A stretch of DNA of 64,000 nucleotides from Ramlibacter lithotrophicus (GCF_012184415.1 NZ_VTOX01000006.1:186001-250000), one strand, 5' to 3'; numbered from the stretch's first letter, positions 46,013 through 54,531 are shown. Translations and numbers: made by a program. The notes: generated from the sequence alone by a model not told the origin.

Positions 46013-46503
46013 GCTCAGTCCCTGCAAGGAACACCCGGCGCCAGCTGCTGCTGGCCCTCGGTGCACTCCCCCTCGCCGGCCTCGCCCAGGCCGCCCCGCC
46101 GTCCGCGGCCCTGCCGCCGGTGGAAGTCTGGAAGGAGCCGACCTGCGGCTGCTGCAAGGACTGGATCGCGCACATGGAGGCCAACGGCTTCAAGGTGTTC
46201 GTCAACACCGGCGGCACGCAGGCCGCCAAGCAGCGCCTGGGCATCCCGCAGAACATGGCCTCCTGCCACACCGCGAAGGTCGGCGGTTACTCCCTGGAGG
46301 GCCATGTGCCGGCCAAGGACATCAAGCGCCTGCTGCGCGAGAAGCCCGACGCGATCGGCTTGGCCGCCCCTGGCATGCCGATCGGCTCGCCGGGCATGGA
46401 CACGCCGGCGTACAACGGCAAGACGAACCCCTACAACGTCATGCTGATCGCGAAGAACGGCAAGCACACCATCTATCAGAAATACGAAGGAGACAACCTG
46501 TGA
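46009..46503 (+). CDS. DUF411 metal-binding protein
   Basis: A 164-residue exported protein of the DUF411 family, repeatedly found in copper and silver clusters. A basic N-terminus with RRQLLLALGALPLAGLAQAA suggests export. The motif PTCGCCKDWIAHME near residue 45 and MASCHTAKVGGYSLEGHVP give Cys and His metal ligands; IGLAAPGMPIGSPGM is a family signature. It is thought to bind Cu in the periplasm. Coupled by ATGA overlap to the cupredoxin and by GTGA to the CusF-like gene. Confidence 0.92.
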   Translation: MSSVPARNTRRQLLLALGALPLAGLAQAAPPSAALPPVEVWKEPTCGCCKDWIAHMEANGFKVFVNTGGTQAAKQRLGIPQNMASCHTAKVGGYSLEGHVPAKDIKRLLREKPDAIGLAAPGMPIGSPGMDTPAYNGKTNPYNVMLIAKNGKHTIYQKYEGDNL

Positions 46504-46859
46504 ACCACTTCCAACACATCTTGATCGCCGCGGCCACGGCCGCCATCGGGGCCGCGTCGCTGCCGCTCCATGCCCAGAGCCACTCGCACGGGCACGACGC
46601 GCAGCCGAAGGCCGTCAAGGTAGCCGACACCGTTGGCGAAATGAGCGAGGGCGAGGTGCGCAAGGTCGACAAGGCGGGAAAGAAGATCACGCTGCGCCAC
46701 GGCCCGCTGAAGAACCTGGACATGCCGCCGATGACCATGGCGTTTCAGGTCAGCGAGCCGGAGCTGCTGGACAAGGTCAAGGTTGGCGACAAAGTGCGAT
46801 TCGCCGCCTCGAACCCGGGCGGAAAGCTGACGGTGACGCAGATCGAGCTGGCGAATTGA
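46500..46859 (+). CDS. CusF-like periplasmic copper-binding protein
   Basis: A 119-residue protein with signal peptide (ending LPLHAQ) and a His-rich N-terminus (SHSHGHD). The CusF domain follows: GEVRKVDKAGKKITLRHGPL, then LDMPPMTMAFQV. The expected Cu(I) ligands His, Met and Met are present, but the tryptophan that caps the site in E. coli CusF (W-P-E-M-T-M) is replaced by Met (M-P-P-M-T-M). It probably shuttles Cu(I) within the periplasm. The GTG start overlaps the DUF411 stop. Confidence 0.9.
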   Translation: MNHFQHILIAAATAAIGAASLPLHAQSHSHGHDAQPKAVKVADTVGEMSEGEVRKVDKAGKKITLRHGPLKNLDMPPMTMAFQVSEPELLDKVKVGDKVRFAASNPGGKLTVTQIELAN

Positions 46860-46969
46860 GCCGCGGGCCCAGCAGTCTGTCGATGCTTCCATCGCGGTGA
46901 GCGCAGCGCCACGCCGGTCCGTGCGAGCACAGCCGCCGGTTGATCCGCCCACAAACGAGCGAGAAGAAC

Positions 46970-47650
46970 ATGAAGATCCTGGTAATCGAAGATGAAGTGA
47001 AGGCGGCCGCGTATATCCGCCAGGGTTTGGCCGAGAGCGGCTATACCGTCGACGTGGCACACACCGGCACCGACGGACTGCACGCAGCGGCCACGGGCGA
47101 CCACGATCTGATAATCCTGGACGTGATGCTGCCCGGCATCGATGGCTTTGCCGTACTGTCGGCCCTGCGCACCTCGAAACAGGTGCCGGTCCTGATGCTC
47201 ACCGCGCGCGGCAAAACCGACGACAAGGTGCGCGGCTTCGACCTCGGCGCGGACGATTACCTGGTCAAGCCGTTCCAGTTCCCCGAGCTCCTGGCGCGCG
47301 TGCGGGTCCTGCTCAAACGCGGCCAGACGGCACAGCCCGACCCGGTGGTCCGCGTCGCCGATCTCGAAATCGACGCGGTGCGCCATCGTGCCACGCGCGC
47401 CGGCCAGCGCGTTGACCTCACGGCCAAGGAATTCGCCTTGCTGACGCTGCTGACGCAGCGCGCCGGTGAGGTCCTGTCGCGCACGCAGATCGCCTCGCTG
47501 GTGTGGGACATCCACTTCGACTCCGACAGCAACGTGGTCGAGGTCGCGATGCGCCGGCTGCGTGCCAAGATCGATGATCCGTTTCCCGAGAAGCTGATCC
47601 ACACCGTGCGCGGCGTCGGCTACGTCCTGGAGCGCCGCAGCGAAAGCTGA
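46970..47650 (+). CDS. copR: Copper-responsive OmpR/PhoB-type response regulator
   Basis: A 226-residue regulator. The receiver domain starts KILVIEDEVKAAAYIRQGL, with phosphoacceptor Asp in LIILDVMLPGIDGF and the lysine in DYLVKPFQFPELLARV. The winged-helix domain covers about 130-222 (LTAKEFALLTLLTQRAGEVL, HTVRGVGYVLE). It matches the CusR/CopR/IrlR group of heavy-metal regulators. No sensor kinase gene follows; instead a 318-bp gap leads to csp. The only kinase of this kind in the window is at 60812-62233 on the other strand. The ATG is preceded by GCGAGAAG. Confidence 0.93.
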   Translation: MKILVIEDEVKAAAYIRQGLAESGYTVDVAHTGTDGLHAAATGDHDLIILDVMLPGIDGFAVLSALRTSKQVPVLMLTARGKTDDKVRGFDLGADDYLVKPFQFPELLARVRVLLKRGQTAQPDPVVRVADLEIDAVRHRATRAGQRVDLTAKEFALLTLLTQRAGEVLSRTQIASLVWDIHFDSDSNVVEVAMRRLRAKIDDPFPEKLIHTVRGVGYVLERRSES

Positions 47651-47968
47651 CACGCGGCGGTACCCGACCGGGCAACGGGGACGACTTTCCGGATCGATCC
47701 GTGGCTCCCTTCGGGGTATTCTGCTTCGTCCGCTCCCGGCCGGAAGGCCGACACACGCTCCTGCGGATTGCATCGCGCCCCCGTGGATACAAGGGTACTC
47801 GCCTGTTACCCATGGCCGGGCACACATGCGGCGCGCGCATTGCTACAAATGCATCGACGGGCGGCGCGCCCTTCCTTGTTCGCAAGTACGGAATCCGTGC
47901 CGTTCTGCCTGCATCGTTCCTTTGCAGGCCGTCGCGCCACCTTCCCAACGTTTCATTTTGGAGTCTTC
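47651..47968. other. 318-bp intergenic region upstream of the copper-storage gene
   Basis: No convincing gene. It should hold the copR terminator and the promoter of the csp-RTX unit, but I see no CopR-box-like palindrome and no clear -35/-10 pair. Confidence 0.5.
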
Positions 47969-48304
47969 ATGCCTCACCAGAACTATCAATCGTGCATCGA
48001 TGCCTGCAACGCCTGTGCCGTCGCCTGCAACCACTGCGCCATCTCCTGCCTGATGGAGCCGGACGTCAAGATGATGGCCCGCTGCATCGCCCTCGACATC
48101 GACTGCGCTGAGATCTGCCAGTTCGCCGCCGCGGCGATGTCGCGCGCCAGCGAGAGCTCGCGCCTGGTCTGCCAGGCGTGCGCCGAGATCTGCCGCCTGT
48201 GCGGCGAGGAATGCGCAAAGCACAGGATGGAGCACTGCCAGCAGTGCGCCCAGGCCTGCATGCGCTGCGCCGACGAGTGCAGCAAGATGGCGGCTATGGC
48301 CTGA
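47969..48304 (+). CDS. csp3: Cytosolic copper-storage protein, Csp3-like four-helix bundle
   Basis: A 111-residue protein with 19 cysteines and no signal peptide. Cysteines recur as C-x2-C and C-x3-C along four amphipathic helices: CIDACNACAVACNHCAISC, CIALDIDCAEIC, VCQACAEICRLCGEEC and CQQCAQACMRCADEC. This is the pattern of the Csp family (DUF326), whose tetrameric helix bundles bind many Cu(I) ions in their cores. Absence of an export signal points to the cytosolic Csp3 type. ATG 47969 follows TTGGAG. An RTX-repeat gene follows after 21 bp with its own strong ribosome site. Confidence 0.93.
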   Translation: MPHQNYQSCIDACNACAVACNHCAISCLMEPDVKMMARCIALDIDCAEICQFAAAAMSRASESSRLVCQACAEICRLCGEECAKHRMEHCQQCAQACMRCADECSKMAAMA

Positions 48305-48325
48305 CGGCCGGGGAGGAACACCACG

Positions 48326-49825
48326 ATGACACGACGCGAACACGAAGGGCGCGGCTCGAAGCAGAACGCCATCGACAACGTCACCGGGCACTTCCTCGCG
48401 CGCGGCGGACTGAGCTTCGACTTCGACGCCGGTCGCGCGCCTTATGACTATCAGGTGGCGATCGGCTCCACCAGGGCCGACACGCTGGTCGGCGACGAGC
48501 ACCGCGACTGGTTCTGGGGCCGGGCCGGCAACGACCGGCTGTGGACCGGCGCGGGCGACGACGCGTTGTTCGGCGACTCGGGCGCCGACGTGCTGGTGGC
48601 CGGCGACGGCGCCGACCGGATGTACGGCGGCAAGGGCGCCGACCAGCTGTACGGCGGCGCCATGGGCGACGCGCTGATGGGTGGCGACGGCGCCGACTTC
48701 CTCGACGAAGGCGCCGGCCACGGCGACCTCAACGGCGGTGCCGGCAACGACACCTTGGTCGGCGGGCTGGGCGCCGACGCCTTCGCGGTGCGTCCGGGCA
48801 GCGGCGACGACGTGATCAAGGACTTCACCGCCGGGCCCGGCATGTTCGACCACCTGGCGCTGCAAGGGCTGCGCTGGGAGGACCTGAGCTTCGAGGACTC
48901 GGCGGCCGGCGTGGTCGTACGCTGGGACGGCGGCTCGGTGCTGCTGGAAGGCGTGCGGCAGGCCGACTTGGCGCAGGACGACTTCATGTTCGCCGAGTCG
49001 CCCGACCTGCCGCCCGGCACGCGCGAGCCCGTGGGCCCGACGGCGGAACGCGCCACCACGAGCACCGAAGGTCCGCAGTTCGAGGACCGCGGGCTGCCGC
49101 GCGAAATGCTGGACCGCTTCGTCGACGCCAAGCTGCGGCACAGCACCGACTTCCGCTTTTCCTTCGAGGGCGACGAGCGCTACCAGATCGTCGTGGGCGG
49201 CATGGAAGGCGACGTGCTCGCCGGCGGCGAGACCTGGGACCAGCTGTTCGGCCGCGACGGCAACGACCGCCTGCTCGGCGCCGGCGGCGACGACATCCTG
49301 CAAGGCGACGCCGGTGACGACCAGCTGGACGGCGGCGACGGCTCAGACCAGCTGGACGGCGGCATGGGCGCCGACCGCCTGCAAGGGGGCGCCATGGCGG
49401 ACGGCTTGATGGGCGGGGACGGCGACGATGTGCTAGACGCGGGCGCGAACCACGACATGCTCGAGGGCGGCCGAGGCGCCGACACGCTCACCGGCGGCAG
49501 CGGCGCCGACGCTTTCATCGTCGACCCCGAGAGCGGCAACGACATGGTGCTCGATTTCGAGGCGACCGGCGAGGCTCAGGGAGCGTTCGACCACATCGCG
49601 CTGGTCGACATCCTGCCGGGCCAGGTGACCGTGGTGGACACCGCGCGCGGGGCGCTGGTGAGCTGGGACACCGACGGCGACGCGACGGCCAACGGATCCA
49701 TCCTGCTGCAAGGCGTCGCCAAGGCCGACCTGCGCCAGAGCGACTTCATGTTCAACACGGAGCCGGGCTTCGTCGAAGGCATCAGCACCGTAGGCTCTTG
49801 GTACATCTTCCCGGAGACGCCGTAG
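48326..49825 (+). CDS. RTX (hemolysin-type calcium-binding) repeat protein
   Basis: A 499-residue acidic protein with no N-terminal signal peptide. It has many GGxGxDxLx nonapeptide repeats, such as GRAGNDRLWTGAGDDALFGD, GGKGADQLYGG and GAGGDDILQGDAGDDQLDGG. The repeats form two homologous modules (about residues 50-165 and 305-425), each ending in GADAF followed by GxDxVxDF and a beta-rich segment (VVVRWDGGSVLLEGV; GALVSWDTDGD). RTX proteins usually leave the cell by type I secretion and fold on binding Ca2+; no secretion genes are in the window. It lies 21 bp behind the Csp gene with ribosome site GGGGAGGAA, so the two are probably co-transcribed. Its role in copper handling is unknown. Confidence 0.9.
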   Translation: MTRREHEGRGSKQNAIDNVTGHFLARGGLSFDFDAGRAPYDYQVAIGSTRADTLVGDEHRDWFWGRAGNDRLWTGAGDDALFGDSGADVLVAGDGADRMYGGKGADQLYGGAMGDALMGGDGADFLDEGAGHGDLNGGAGNDTLVGGLGADAFAVRPGSGDDVIKDFTAGPGMFDHLALQGLRWEDLSFEDSAAGVVVRWDGGSVLLEGVRQADLAQDDFMFAESPDLPPGTREPVGPTAERATTSTEGPQFEDRGLPREMLDRFVDAKLRHSTDFRFSFEGDERYQIVVGGMEGDVLAGGETWDQLFGRDGNDRLLGAGGDDILQGDAGDDQLDGGDGSDQLDGGMGADRLQGGAMADGLMGGDGDDVLDAGANHDMLEGGRGADTLTGGSGADAFIVDPESGNDMVLDFEATGEAQGAFDHIALVDILPGQVTVVDTARGALVSWDTDGDATANGSILLQGVAKADLRQSDFMFNTEPGFVEGISTVGSWYIFPETP

Positions 49826-50123
49826 ATGAGCGTCAGCGCGCCTTGCACTGTCGCTTGATGCCGTCCCTCTCGCCTGCCCCCGCTTCAGTTGTCGATGCAG
49901 GGATGCTGCGCGGCGGCGCGTGACCGAATGGCCGCCGTTGCTTACCGCTCAGGAAGGCCGAGCGAGCCACGGGCTTCCTGGTCACCGCCAGCAAGCACTC
50001 GCCGCAGGCAGTCCTGCAACAGCGGGAACGGGGCCAGCACGACGCGCGGACGCACAAACTGATGTGGGCGGATGCCCTGCGCCACGCCAGCGCGGGCACC
50101 CGCCCACCAGCGATGACGCACAT
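49826..50123. other. Intergenic region between RTX gene and lipoprotein gene
   Basis: About 300 bp between two convergent genes. Open frames here have no family features or plausible start sites, and no clear terminator hairpin is visible. I see nothing definite in it. Confidence 0.45.
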
Positions 50124-51026
50124 TCAGATCCTCCCGGTCGACGTCGTCAGCCGCTGGATGAGGGCCGCCACATCGCTCGGATTCAAGCCGGACATGTTGG
50201 CGCCAGAGTTCATGTAGCTGGTCAGTGCGGCGGCCAGTCCGCTGCTGCCGGCTGTGGCCGGCATCATCGACGAACCACCCATCATGCCTCCCATGCCCAT
50301 CTGAATCTGCGCGCCGGCGGCCGAGCCATCCATCACGCCGTCGGACGCATCCTTCATCATGGCCGTGACCAAGGCGGACGACGCCGACATGCCGGCGGTC
50401 CTCGCATACTGCGACATGGCCGCCAGTGTCATGCCGTAATTGCGCGAGTCCTGAGTCGCCGTCGCCCCAGAGCCGACCACGAGCGGATTCATCGGCTGTA
50501 CCCGCAGGATGTCGTTGATGCCGAAATAAGCGCCCATCGCCGCGTTCGCCGCCGTGATGTTCGCTTCGGTCATGCCGCCGCCCATCCGCTGCGCCATCGC
50601 CTGTGCCATCGCCGTGACAGGCGTGACCTGCACGGTAGTGGTCGATCCCGCGCCGACGGAGGGAATCGTCGCCGTCATGATCTCAGCGCCCATTGACATG
50701 ACCTGTCCGGTGGCTTCATCTTTGTAGCTGCCGCCGCTGGCGCGCAGCATCAGGGCGCCGGCATAGCTGCCGATATCCATCATGAAGCGACCGCTGGTGT
50801 CGGTCGCCGCGGTGCCGAGCTGCGCACCAACCTGCCCGCCCGAAACAGCAAAAGCAGTGACCGCGGCGTTGGCGACGGGCCCTTTGACGACCTCCCCGCT
50901 GATCACGCCGGTGCCACCGGTACCGACGATGTCGCCACCGCCGCCGCCGCATGCGGCGAGGGCCAGCACGGCAGTGAACGCTGCGACGAGAGAGGTCAAT
51001 CGAATCATGGAAAGGGAATTGCTCAT
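50124..51026 (-). CDS. Hypothetical Ala/Met-rich lipoprotein
   Basis: A 300-residue lipoprotein (lipobox LALAACGGGGG). The first part of the mature protein (ISGEVVKGPVANAAVTAFAV ... GRFMMDIGSY) resembles a carboxypeptidase-regulatory-like beta-sandwich. The rest is rich in Ala, Met and Gly (MGMGGMMGGSSMMPATAG), and the Met clusters could bind Cu(I), though this is inference. ATG 51026 follows AGGAGCTTGAC and is one base from the stop of the DUF6502 gene, so the two are an operon. Confidence 0.8.
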   Translation of the reverse strand: MSNSLSMIRLTSLVAAFTAVLALAACGGGGGDIVGTGGTGVISGEVVKGPVANAAVTAFAVSGGQVGAQLGTAATDTSGRFMMDIGSYAGALMLRASGGSYKDEATGQVMSMGAEIMTATIPSVGAGSTTTVQVTPVTAMAQAMAQRMGGGMTEANITAANAAMGAYFGINDILRVQPMNPLVVGSGATATQDSRNYGMTLAAMSQYARTAGMSASSALVTAMMKDASDGVMDGSAAGAQIQMGMGGMMGGSSMMPATAGSSGLAAALTSYMNSGANMSGLNPSDVAALIQRLTTSTGRI

Positions 51027-51027
51027 G

Positions 51028-51903
51028 TCAAGCTCCTGGATGAGGCTGTCTGCGAACACGTTCATCCGCTGCGCCTTGCGGCGCGCGGTAGAAGTACATG
51101 CCGACGCGAACCCGCTGGTGCGCGTCCCGCCGCTGCGCGTCCTGGGCGCTCGCCGCTGCGGCTTGCCGCACGAGATCGCGCACGGCCTTTTCCCAGATCT
51201 CGCGCGCCAGCGCACCGATCGCGGCTGCCGACTTCGGCGTGAGTTCGTCGGCGAACATGCTCTGTTCGAGCATCGGCGCTTCCGCCGCGACGATGTTGTG
51301 GACCGCGGCTGCCAGATGGTCGCCGACGTTGTCGGACAGCAGCTGCAGCATGTCGGCCGCGCTCTTGGAGGGCACGAACGCGTCCACGCAGAGCTCAACC
51401 CGGTCGCCACTCCCAGGCGACCGCGGTTCGACTCGCCTCACCACGCCAAGGCGCATCAGTTCCTGCAGCAGCGTATGCGAGTGCACGTCATTGGAAACGG
51501 CCGCCGCGAGCGATTCAAATGAGCCAACACTTCCCTGCCGATCCAGGACCCGGGGCCTGCCGCGCCTGTCGCGGTAGGCCGGATCGTTCATCCAGCGGGT
51601 GAATACGGCCATCGCGACGCTGAGCGTGCGCGTCTGCGAGGGCGCCTCGCTGTCAGTGCGCCAGGCGCGAACGTCCTTGCGATGGACACCGGTCAGTGTG
51701 CTGATGCTCGAATCGGTGATACGAGCGCCGCTCGATTGCAGGACATCCAGCCCCGCGTCAAGAAACGTCGTCTTCAGGGCCGTCGCAAAGTGCCCGTACG
51801 TCACGCCTTCGCGCAGCAGCAACGTGACCAGCGGCGCGATCACGCGCAGCGCCGCCGACAACGTCAGGTCCGCGCGCGACGTGACCACAGGTGGATTTTG
51901 CAT
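51028..51903 (-). CDS. DUF6502-family protein
   Basis: A 291-residue protein of a betaproteobacterial family known as DUF6502. The N-terminal half has VIAPLVTLLLREGVTYGHFA and SISTLTGVHRKDVRAW, a helix-turn-helix-like segment, so a DNA-binding role is plausible. The C-terminal part is helical. Two starts are possible: ATG 51903 or an in-frame GTG 30 bases upstream at 51933. The ATG is favoured because a perfect inverted repeat occupies the bases just upstream of it. It heads an operon with the lipoprotein gene. Confidence 0.8.
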   Translation of the reverse strand: MQNPPVVTSRADLTLSAALRVIAPLVTLLLREGVTYGHFATALKTTFLDAGLDVLQSSGARITDSSISTLTGVHRKDVRAWRTDSEAPSQTRTLSVAMAVFTRWMNDPAYRDRRGRPRVLDRQGSVGSFESLAAAVSNDVHSHTLLQELMRLGVVRRVEPRSPGSGDRVELCVDAFVPSKSAADMLQLLSDNVGDHLAAAVHNIVAAEAPMLEQSMFADELTPKSAAAIGALAREIWEKAVRDLVRQAAAASAQDAQRRDAHQRVRVGMYFYRAPQGAADERVRRQPHPGA

Positions 51904-51904
51904 A

Positions 51905-51923
51905 TCTGGGAATATATCCCAGA
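51905..51923. promoter_or_regulatory. Inverted repeat at the start of the DUF6502 gene
   Basis: TCTGGGA-ATATA-TCCCAGA has perfect 7-bp arms and lies one base upstream of ATG 51903. It may be an operator for the DUF6502/lipoprotein operon or an mRNA hairpin that masks the start. If GTG 51933 is the true start, it is coding instead. Confidence 0.55.
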
Positions 51924-51933
51924 TTCCATGCAC

Positions 51934-52233
51934 TCAGACGCAATTGCGTTTGCGCCAGATCAACAAGCGCGCGAGCGCACCGAAAGTGATCGTTCGGACG
52001 CCCATGTTGACCGCGGCCGCAGAGGCCGTTGACCTCGTCGTGATCTCGCCCCAGAGAACCCGGCCGATTGCCTTGTCCAGCCATTCGAGGAGCGCGGTGA
52101 AGATCTCGCCATCCCGTCCGACCTCAGCCCCGCCCTGATCGGAGGAAGGTGCTGCGCCTGTGAACCGGGATGCAAGAGTTGCGTCGCTTCGGGACGTGCA
52201 AGGCCGGCACGCGGGTTCTTCAAGGAGCGCATC
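51934..52233. other. Intergenic region between DUF6502 and the DUF4148-like remnant
   Basis: About 300 bp between divergent genes. Weak open frames on both strands show no recognisable domain. It should contain the promoters of both genes; apart from the palindrome at its left edge and the AAGGAG before 52234 I see no defined signal. Confidence 0.4.
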
Positions 52234-52568
52234 ATGTCCATCCCATCAACGCCAACGTCCTGGCCCTCGTTACCGTCGCCGCTCCCGCGTTTGCCCAGTC
52301 CGTGTTCGTCGGCGGCGCGCAGGGCTGGGTCGACCACCCAGTGCAAAGCCGCGTCATCAGCGAATACCTCGCGTTCCGCAAGAACCAGGTGGCGCTTGAC
52401 GGTGGGCAGTATGTCGGCGGCGAAGCGGGCTACGGGTTCCCGCAACACACCTATGCCTACCAGAACGGCGAATGGGTGTGCACCGACACGATCGCCCACA
52501 ATCCGGCCCCCGCCTCCATCAAGACGACTGCTGAGCGCGTCGCCTTCAAGGTCCGATATCCCGCCTGA
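52234..52568 (+). pseudogene. DUF4148-like exported protein with frameshift in the signal peptide
   Basis: A clear ribosome site (CAAGGAGCG) and ATG lie at 52234, but that frame gives a Ser/Pro-rich peptide. The signal-peptide-like hydrophobic stretch NVLALVTVAAPAFAQ and the mature part SVFVGGAQGWVDHPVQS ... GGQYVGGEAGYGFP are in another frame. A small indel near 52240-52256 would join them. The mature part is clearly paralogous to the intact gene at 62985-63302. It is either a young pseudogene, a frame changed by sequencing error, or a gene using an unrecognised start. Confidence 0.6.
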
Positions 52569-52819
52569 GTCGGCCACTGGCCGCCGGCTCATCGGTTGCC
52601 GTGCGAAGTGCTCGCGGCGCCGACGGAATCGAGCCGTCCTCCTTGGCGGGCGGACGGCTCGCCATCGCATACACCTGCCATGTCCACGCTCGCATTGCGC
52701 GCGCGGTCCCCTCCTGCGCAGGCAGCGCCGCGATGCGGCGACCGAGGCGCCGCTGTGGTGACCTCAGACGGCATTCAATCGAAGGTTGCCCGGCGCCATC
52801 GGAGGAAGGACGTACCCTC

Positions 52820-52825
52820 TATAAT
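52820..52825 (+). promoter_or_regulatory. -10 promoter element of the czcI-like gene
   Basis: A consensus TATAAT ends only 9 bp before the ATG at 52835, so transcription should begin within two or three bases of the start codon. No good -35 box stands at the standard distance, which suggests an activator-dependent promoter. Confidence 0.6.
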
Positions 52826-52834
52826 CGCGCCCTT

Positions 52835-53179
52835 ATGTCCCGCTGGTTCGCCATCCTCCTGCTCGTTCTGTTGCCCCTGCAAACGGTCTGGGCTGCAGCC
52901 GCGCCATATTGCGCGCATGAGGAAAGCCCTGCCAGCCTGCACATCGGGCACCACGATCACGAACACCAGGGCCCCGAACAGGACCCGGACCGCTTCGACG
53001 GGCTTGCAGCCAGCCACACGGATTGTCATGTTTGCCATGGAGCAGCCTGTGCGTTTTCTGCGCCGCTGAGCGCGTCGGGCCAAGGTGCGTACTTCGGCCC
53101 CCAGCCGGCGTGGAGCATCGCATTACCGACGGCTCCGATCTTTCTGCCTGAACGGCCCAATTGGGCACGCCTCGCCTGA
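52835..53179 (+). CDS. CzcI-like periplasmic metal-resistance protein (DUF2946-like)
   Basis: A 114-residue exported protein. The signal peptide SRWFAILLLVLLPLQTVWAA is typical of CzcI-like proteins, and the mature part is rich in His and Cys: YCAHEESPASLHIGHHDHEH and DCHVCHGAAC. The C-terminus ends in PERPNWARLA, matching the family end pattern. It precedes czcC by 97 bp and is the expected first gene of a Czc-type efflux operon, where CzcI influences induction. No ribosome site is present before the ATG, and a TATAAT lies just upstream, so the mRNA may be leaderless. Confidence 0.88.
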   Translation: MSRWFAILLLVLLPLQTVWAAAAPYCAHEESPASLHIGHHDHEHQGPEQDPDRFDGLAASHTDCHVCHGAACAFSAPLSASGQGAYFGPQPAWSIALPTAPIFLPERPNWARLA

Positions 53180-53276
53180 CGGCGGGGCGGGTTTGGCACC
53201 CCTTCACTGACGCTGGGCGCAGCTGCGCCTTCTGCGTGCCTTGCCGATTCCCGAATGAAAACCTTTGGAGAATCGG

Positions 53277-54518
53277 ATGCTTGCATTCAGGAGCACGACC
53301 GCGCCATGGCTGATGACCGCCATCGCGGTGTGTATTTCGCCTGCGGCCGTTGCGCAATCCCTAAATAGCGGGACTGCAACCACGCTGCGCGACGTTTATG
53401 AAGCGGCCTGGGTGCGTCAACCTGACGCACGGGCGGCGACCGCCAGACGACAGGCCGCGGAAGCCGGAAGGGAGGCCGCACAGCGGCTGACTGCCGAACC
53501 GGGTGCGCTGGAGGTGCAGACCAAGGCCGGCAGGTCTGCTGCCGGAGGGCGGGAGTACGAGGCCGCGCTCGCCTTCCCACTCTGGCGCCCGGATGAGAGG
53601 TCGCGTGCTTTCAGCCTGGCTGACGCGCGGCTCGAGGCCGTGGACCTTCGCACGCGTGCTGCCCGGTTGGACCTTGCCGGTGCCGTCCGCAACGCGTGGT
53701 GGGCCCTCCAGCGTGCCGAGGTCGAAGTGATGGCCGCCCGCGACAGGCTCAAGAGCGCGCAGCAGCTTGCGGCGGATGTCGCCCGACGCGTGCGCGCTGG
53801 GGATTTGGCCCGGGCAGACCAGCACCAGGCTGAGTCGGCGGTCGCGCAGGCCGAAGCGGCAGTTGCGGAGGCGGAATCTGCCCGCGCATCGGCCGCAGGC
53901 GCGGTTCGCGCCATCGCCTTGGTCGCTCCGGCATCTGGTGCTTTCTCAATCTCCGAGCCAATGCCTCCGACGACTGAGGCCGTCGGAGAGCACCCGGCGG
54001 TCGCGGAGGCCCTGAATCGGGCCTTGGTTGCCCGCCGGACGATGGAGCTAACGGCGACGCAGCGTCGGGCAAACCCCGAACTGACACTGGGTGCATCCCG
54101 CGAAACCGGTGGGGCGGGTGAGTCGTCGGTCCGATCGCTCATCGTGGGCATCCGCATCCCTTTCGGTGGCGGCCCTCGCCACGCGGCCCGCTTCGCGGGG
54201 GCGCAGGCCGAAGCCCTGGAAGCGGAAGCAGTCGCCGAGGTAGCCCGCGCCCGCGTTGCCATCGAAGCGGTCAGCGCCCGCGCGCGCTTGCAGGCCTTGG
54301 AGGTGCAGCTCCAGGCCGCGGAGCGCCGGGCCCGGCTCGCGGCAGAGACCCGTGGCTTCTACGACAAGTCCTTCCGCGTAGGTGAAAGCGACTTGCCTAC
54401 CCGCCTGCGGGTGGAACTCGAGGCCGCCGAAGCCCAGCGCGCGCTCGCCAAGACCCGGATTGAAGTTGCGGCTGCAGTCTCGCAGCTGCGCCAGGCCCTC
54501 GGCCTGCTCCCCCAATGA
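53277..54518 (+). CDS. czcC: CzcC-like outer-membrane channel of RND metal efflux
   Basis: A 413-residue TolC-type protein with a Sec signal peptide (ISPAAVAQ) and two long helical repeats, for example TLRDVYEAAWVRQPDARAA near the N-terminus and EAVSARARLQALEVQLQAAE near the end. It provides the outer-membrane tunnel for the CzcB/CzcA pump encoded downstream. ATG 53277 follows TTTGGAG. czcC, the small membrane protein, czcB and czcA are closely spaced, so a single operon is likely. The assignment to Czc rather than Cus type rests on gene order and the CzcI-like leader gene. Confidence 0.9.
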   Translation: MLAFRSTTAPWLMTAIAVCISPAAVAQSLNSGTATTLRDVYEAAWVRQPDARAATARRQAAEAGREAAQRLTAEPGALEVQTKAGRSAAGGREYEAALAFPLWRPDERSRAFSLADARLEAVDLRTRAARLDLAGAVRNAWWALQRAEVEVMAARDRLKSAQQLAADVARRVRAGDLARADQHQAESAVAQAEAAVAEAESARASAAGAVRAIALVAPASGAFSISEPMPPTTEAVGEHPAVAEALNRALVARRTMELTATQRRANPELTLGASRETGGAGESSVRSLIVGIRIPFGGGPRHAARFAGAQAEALEAEAVAEVARARVAIEAVSARARLQALEVQLQAAERRARLAAETRGFYDKSFRVGESDLPTRLRVELEAAEAQRALAKTRIEVAAAVSQLRQALGLLPQ

Positions 54519-54531
54519 ATCAGAACGACCG

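Noticed and set aside
49833..50123. A 96-codon minus-strand open frame after the RTX gene
   Set aside because: Arg/Ala/Cys-rich translation with no signal, domain or ribosome site. It is probably non-coding.
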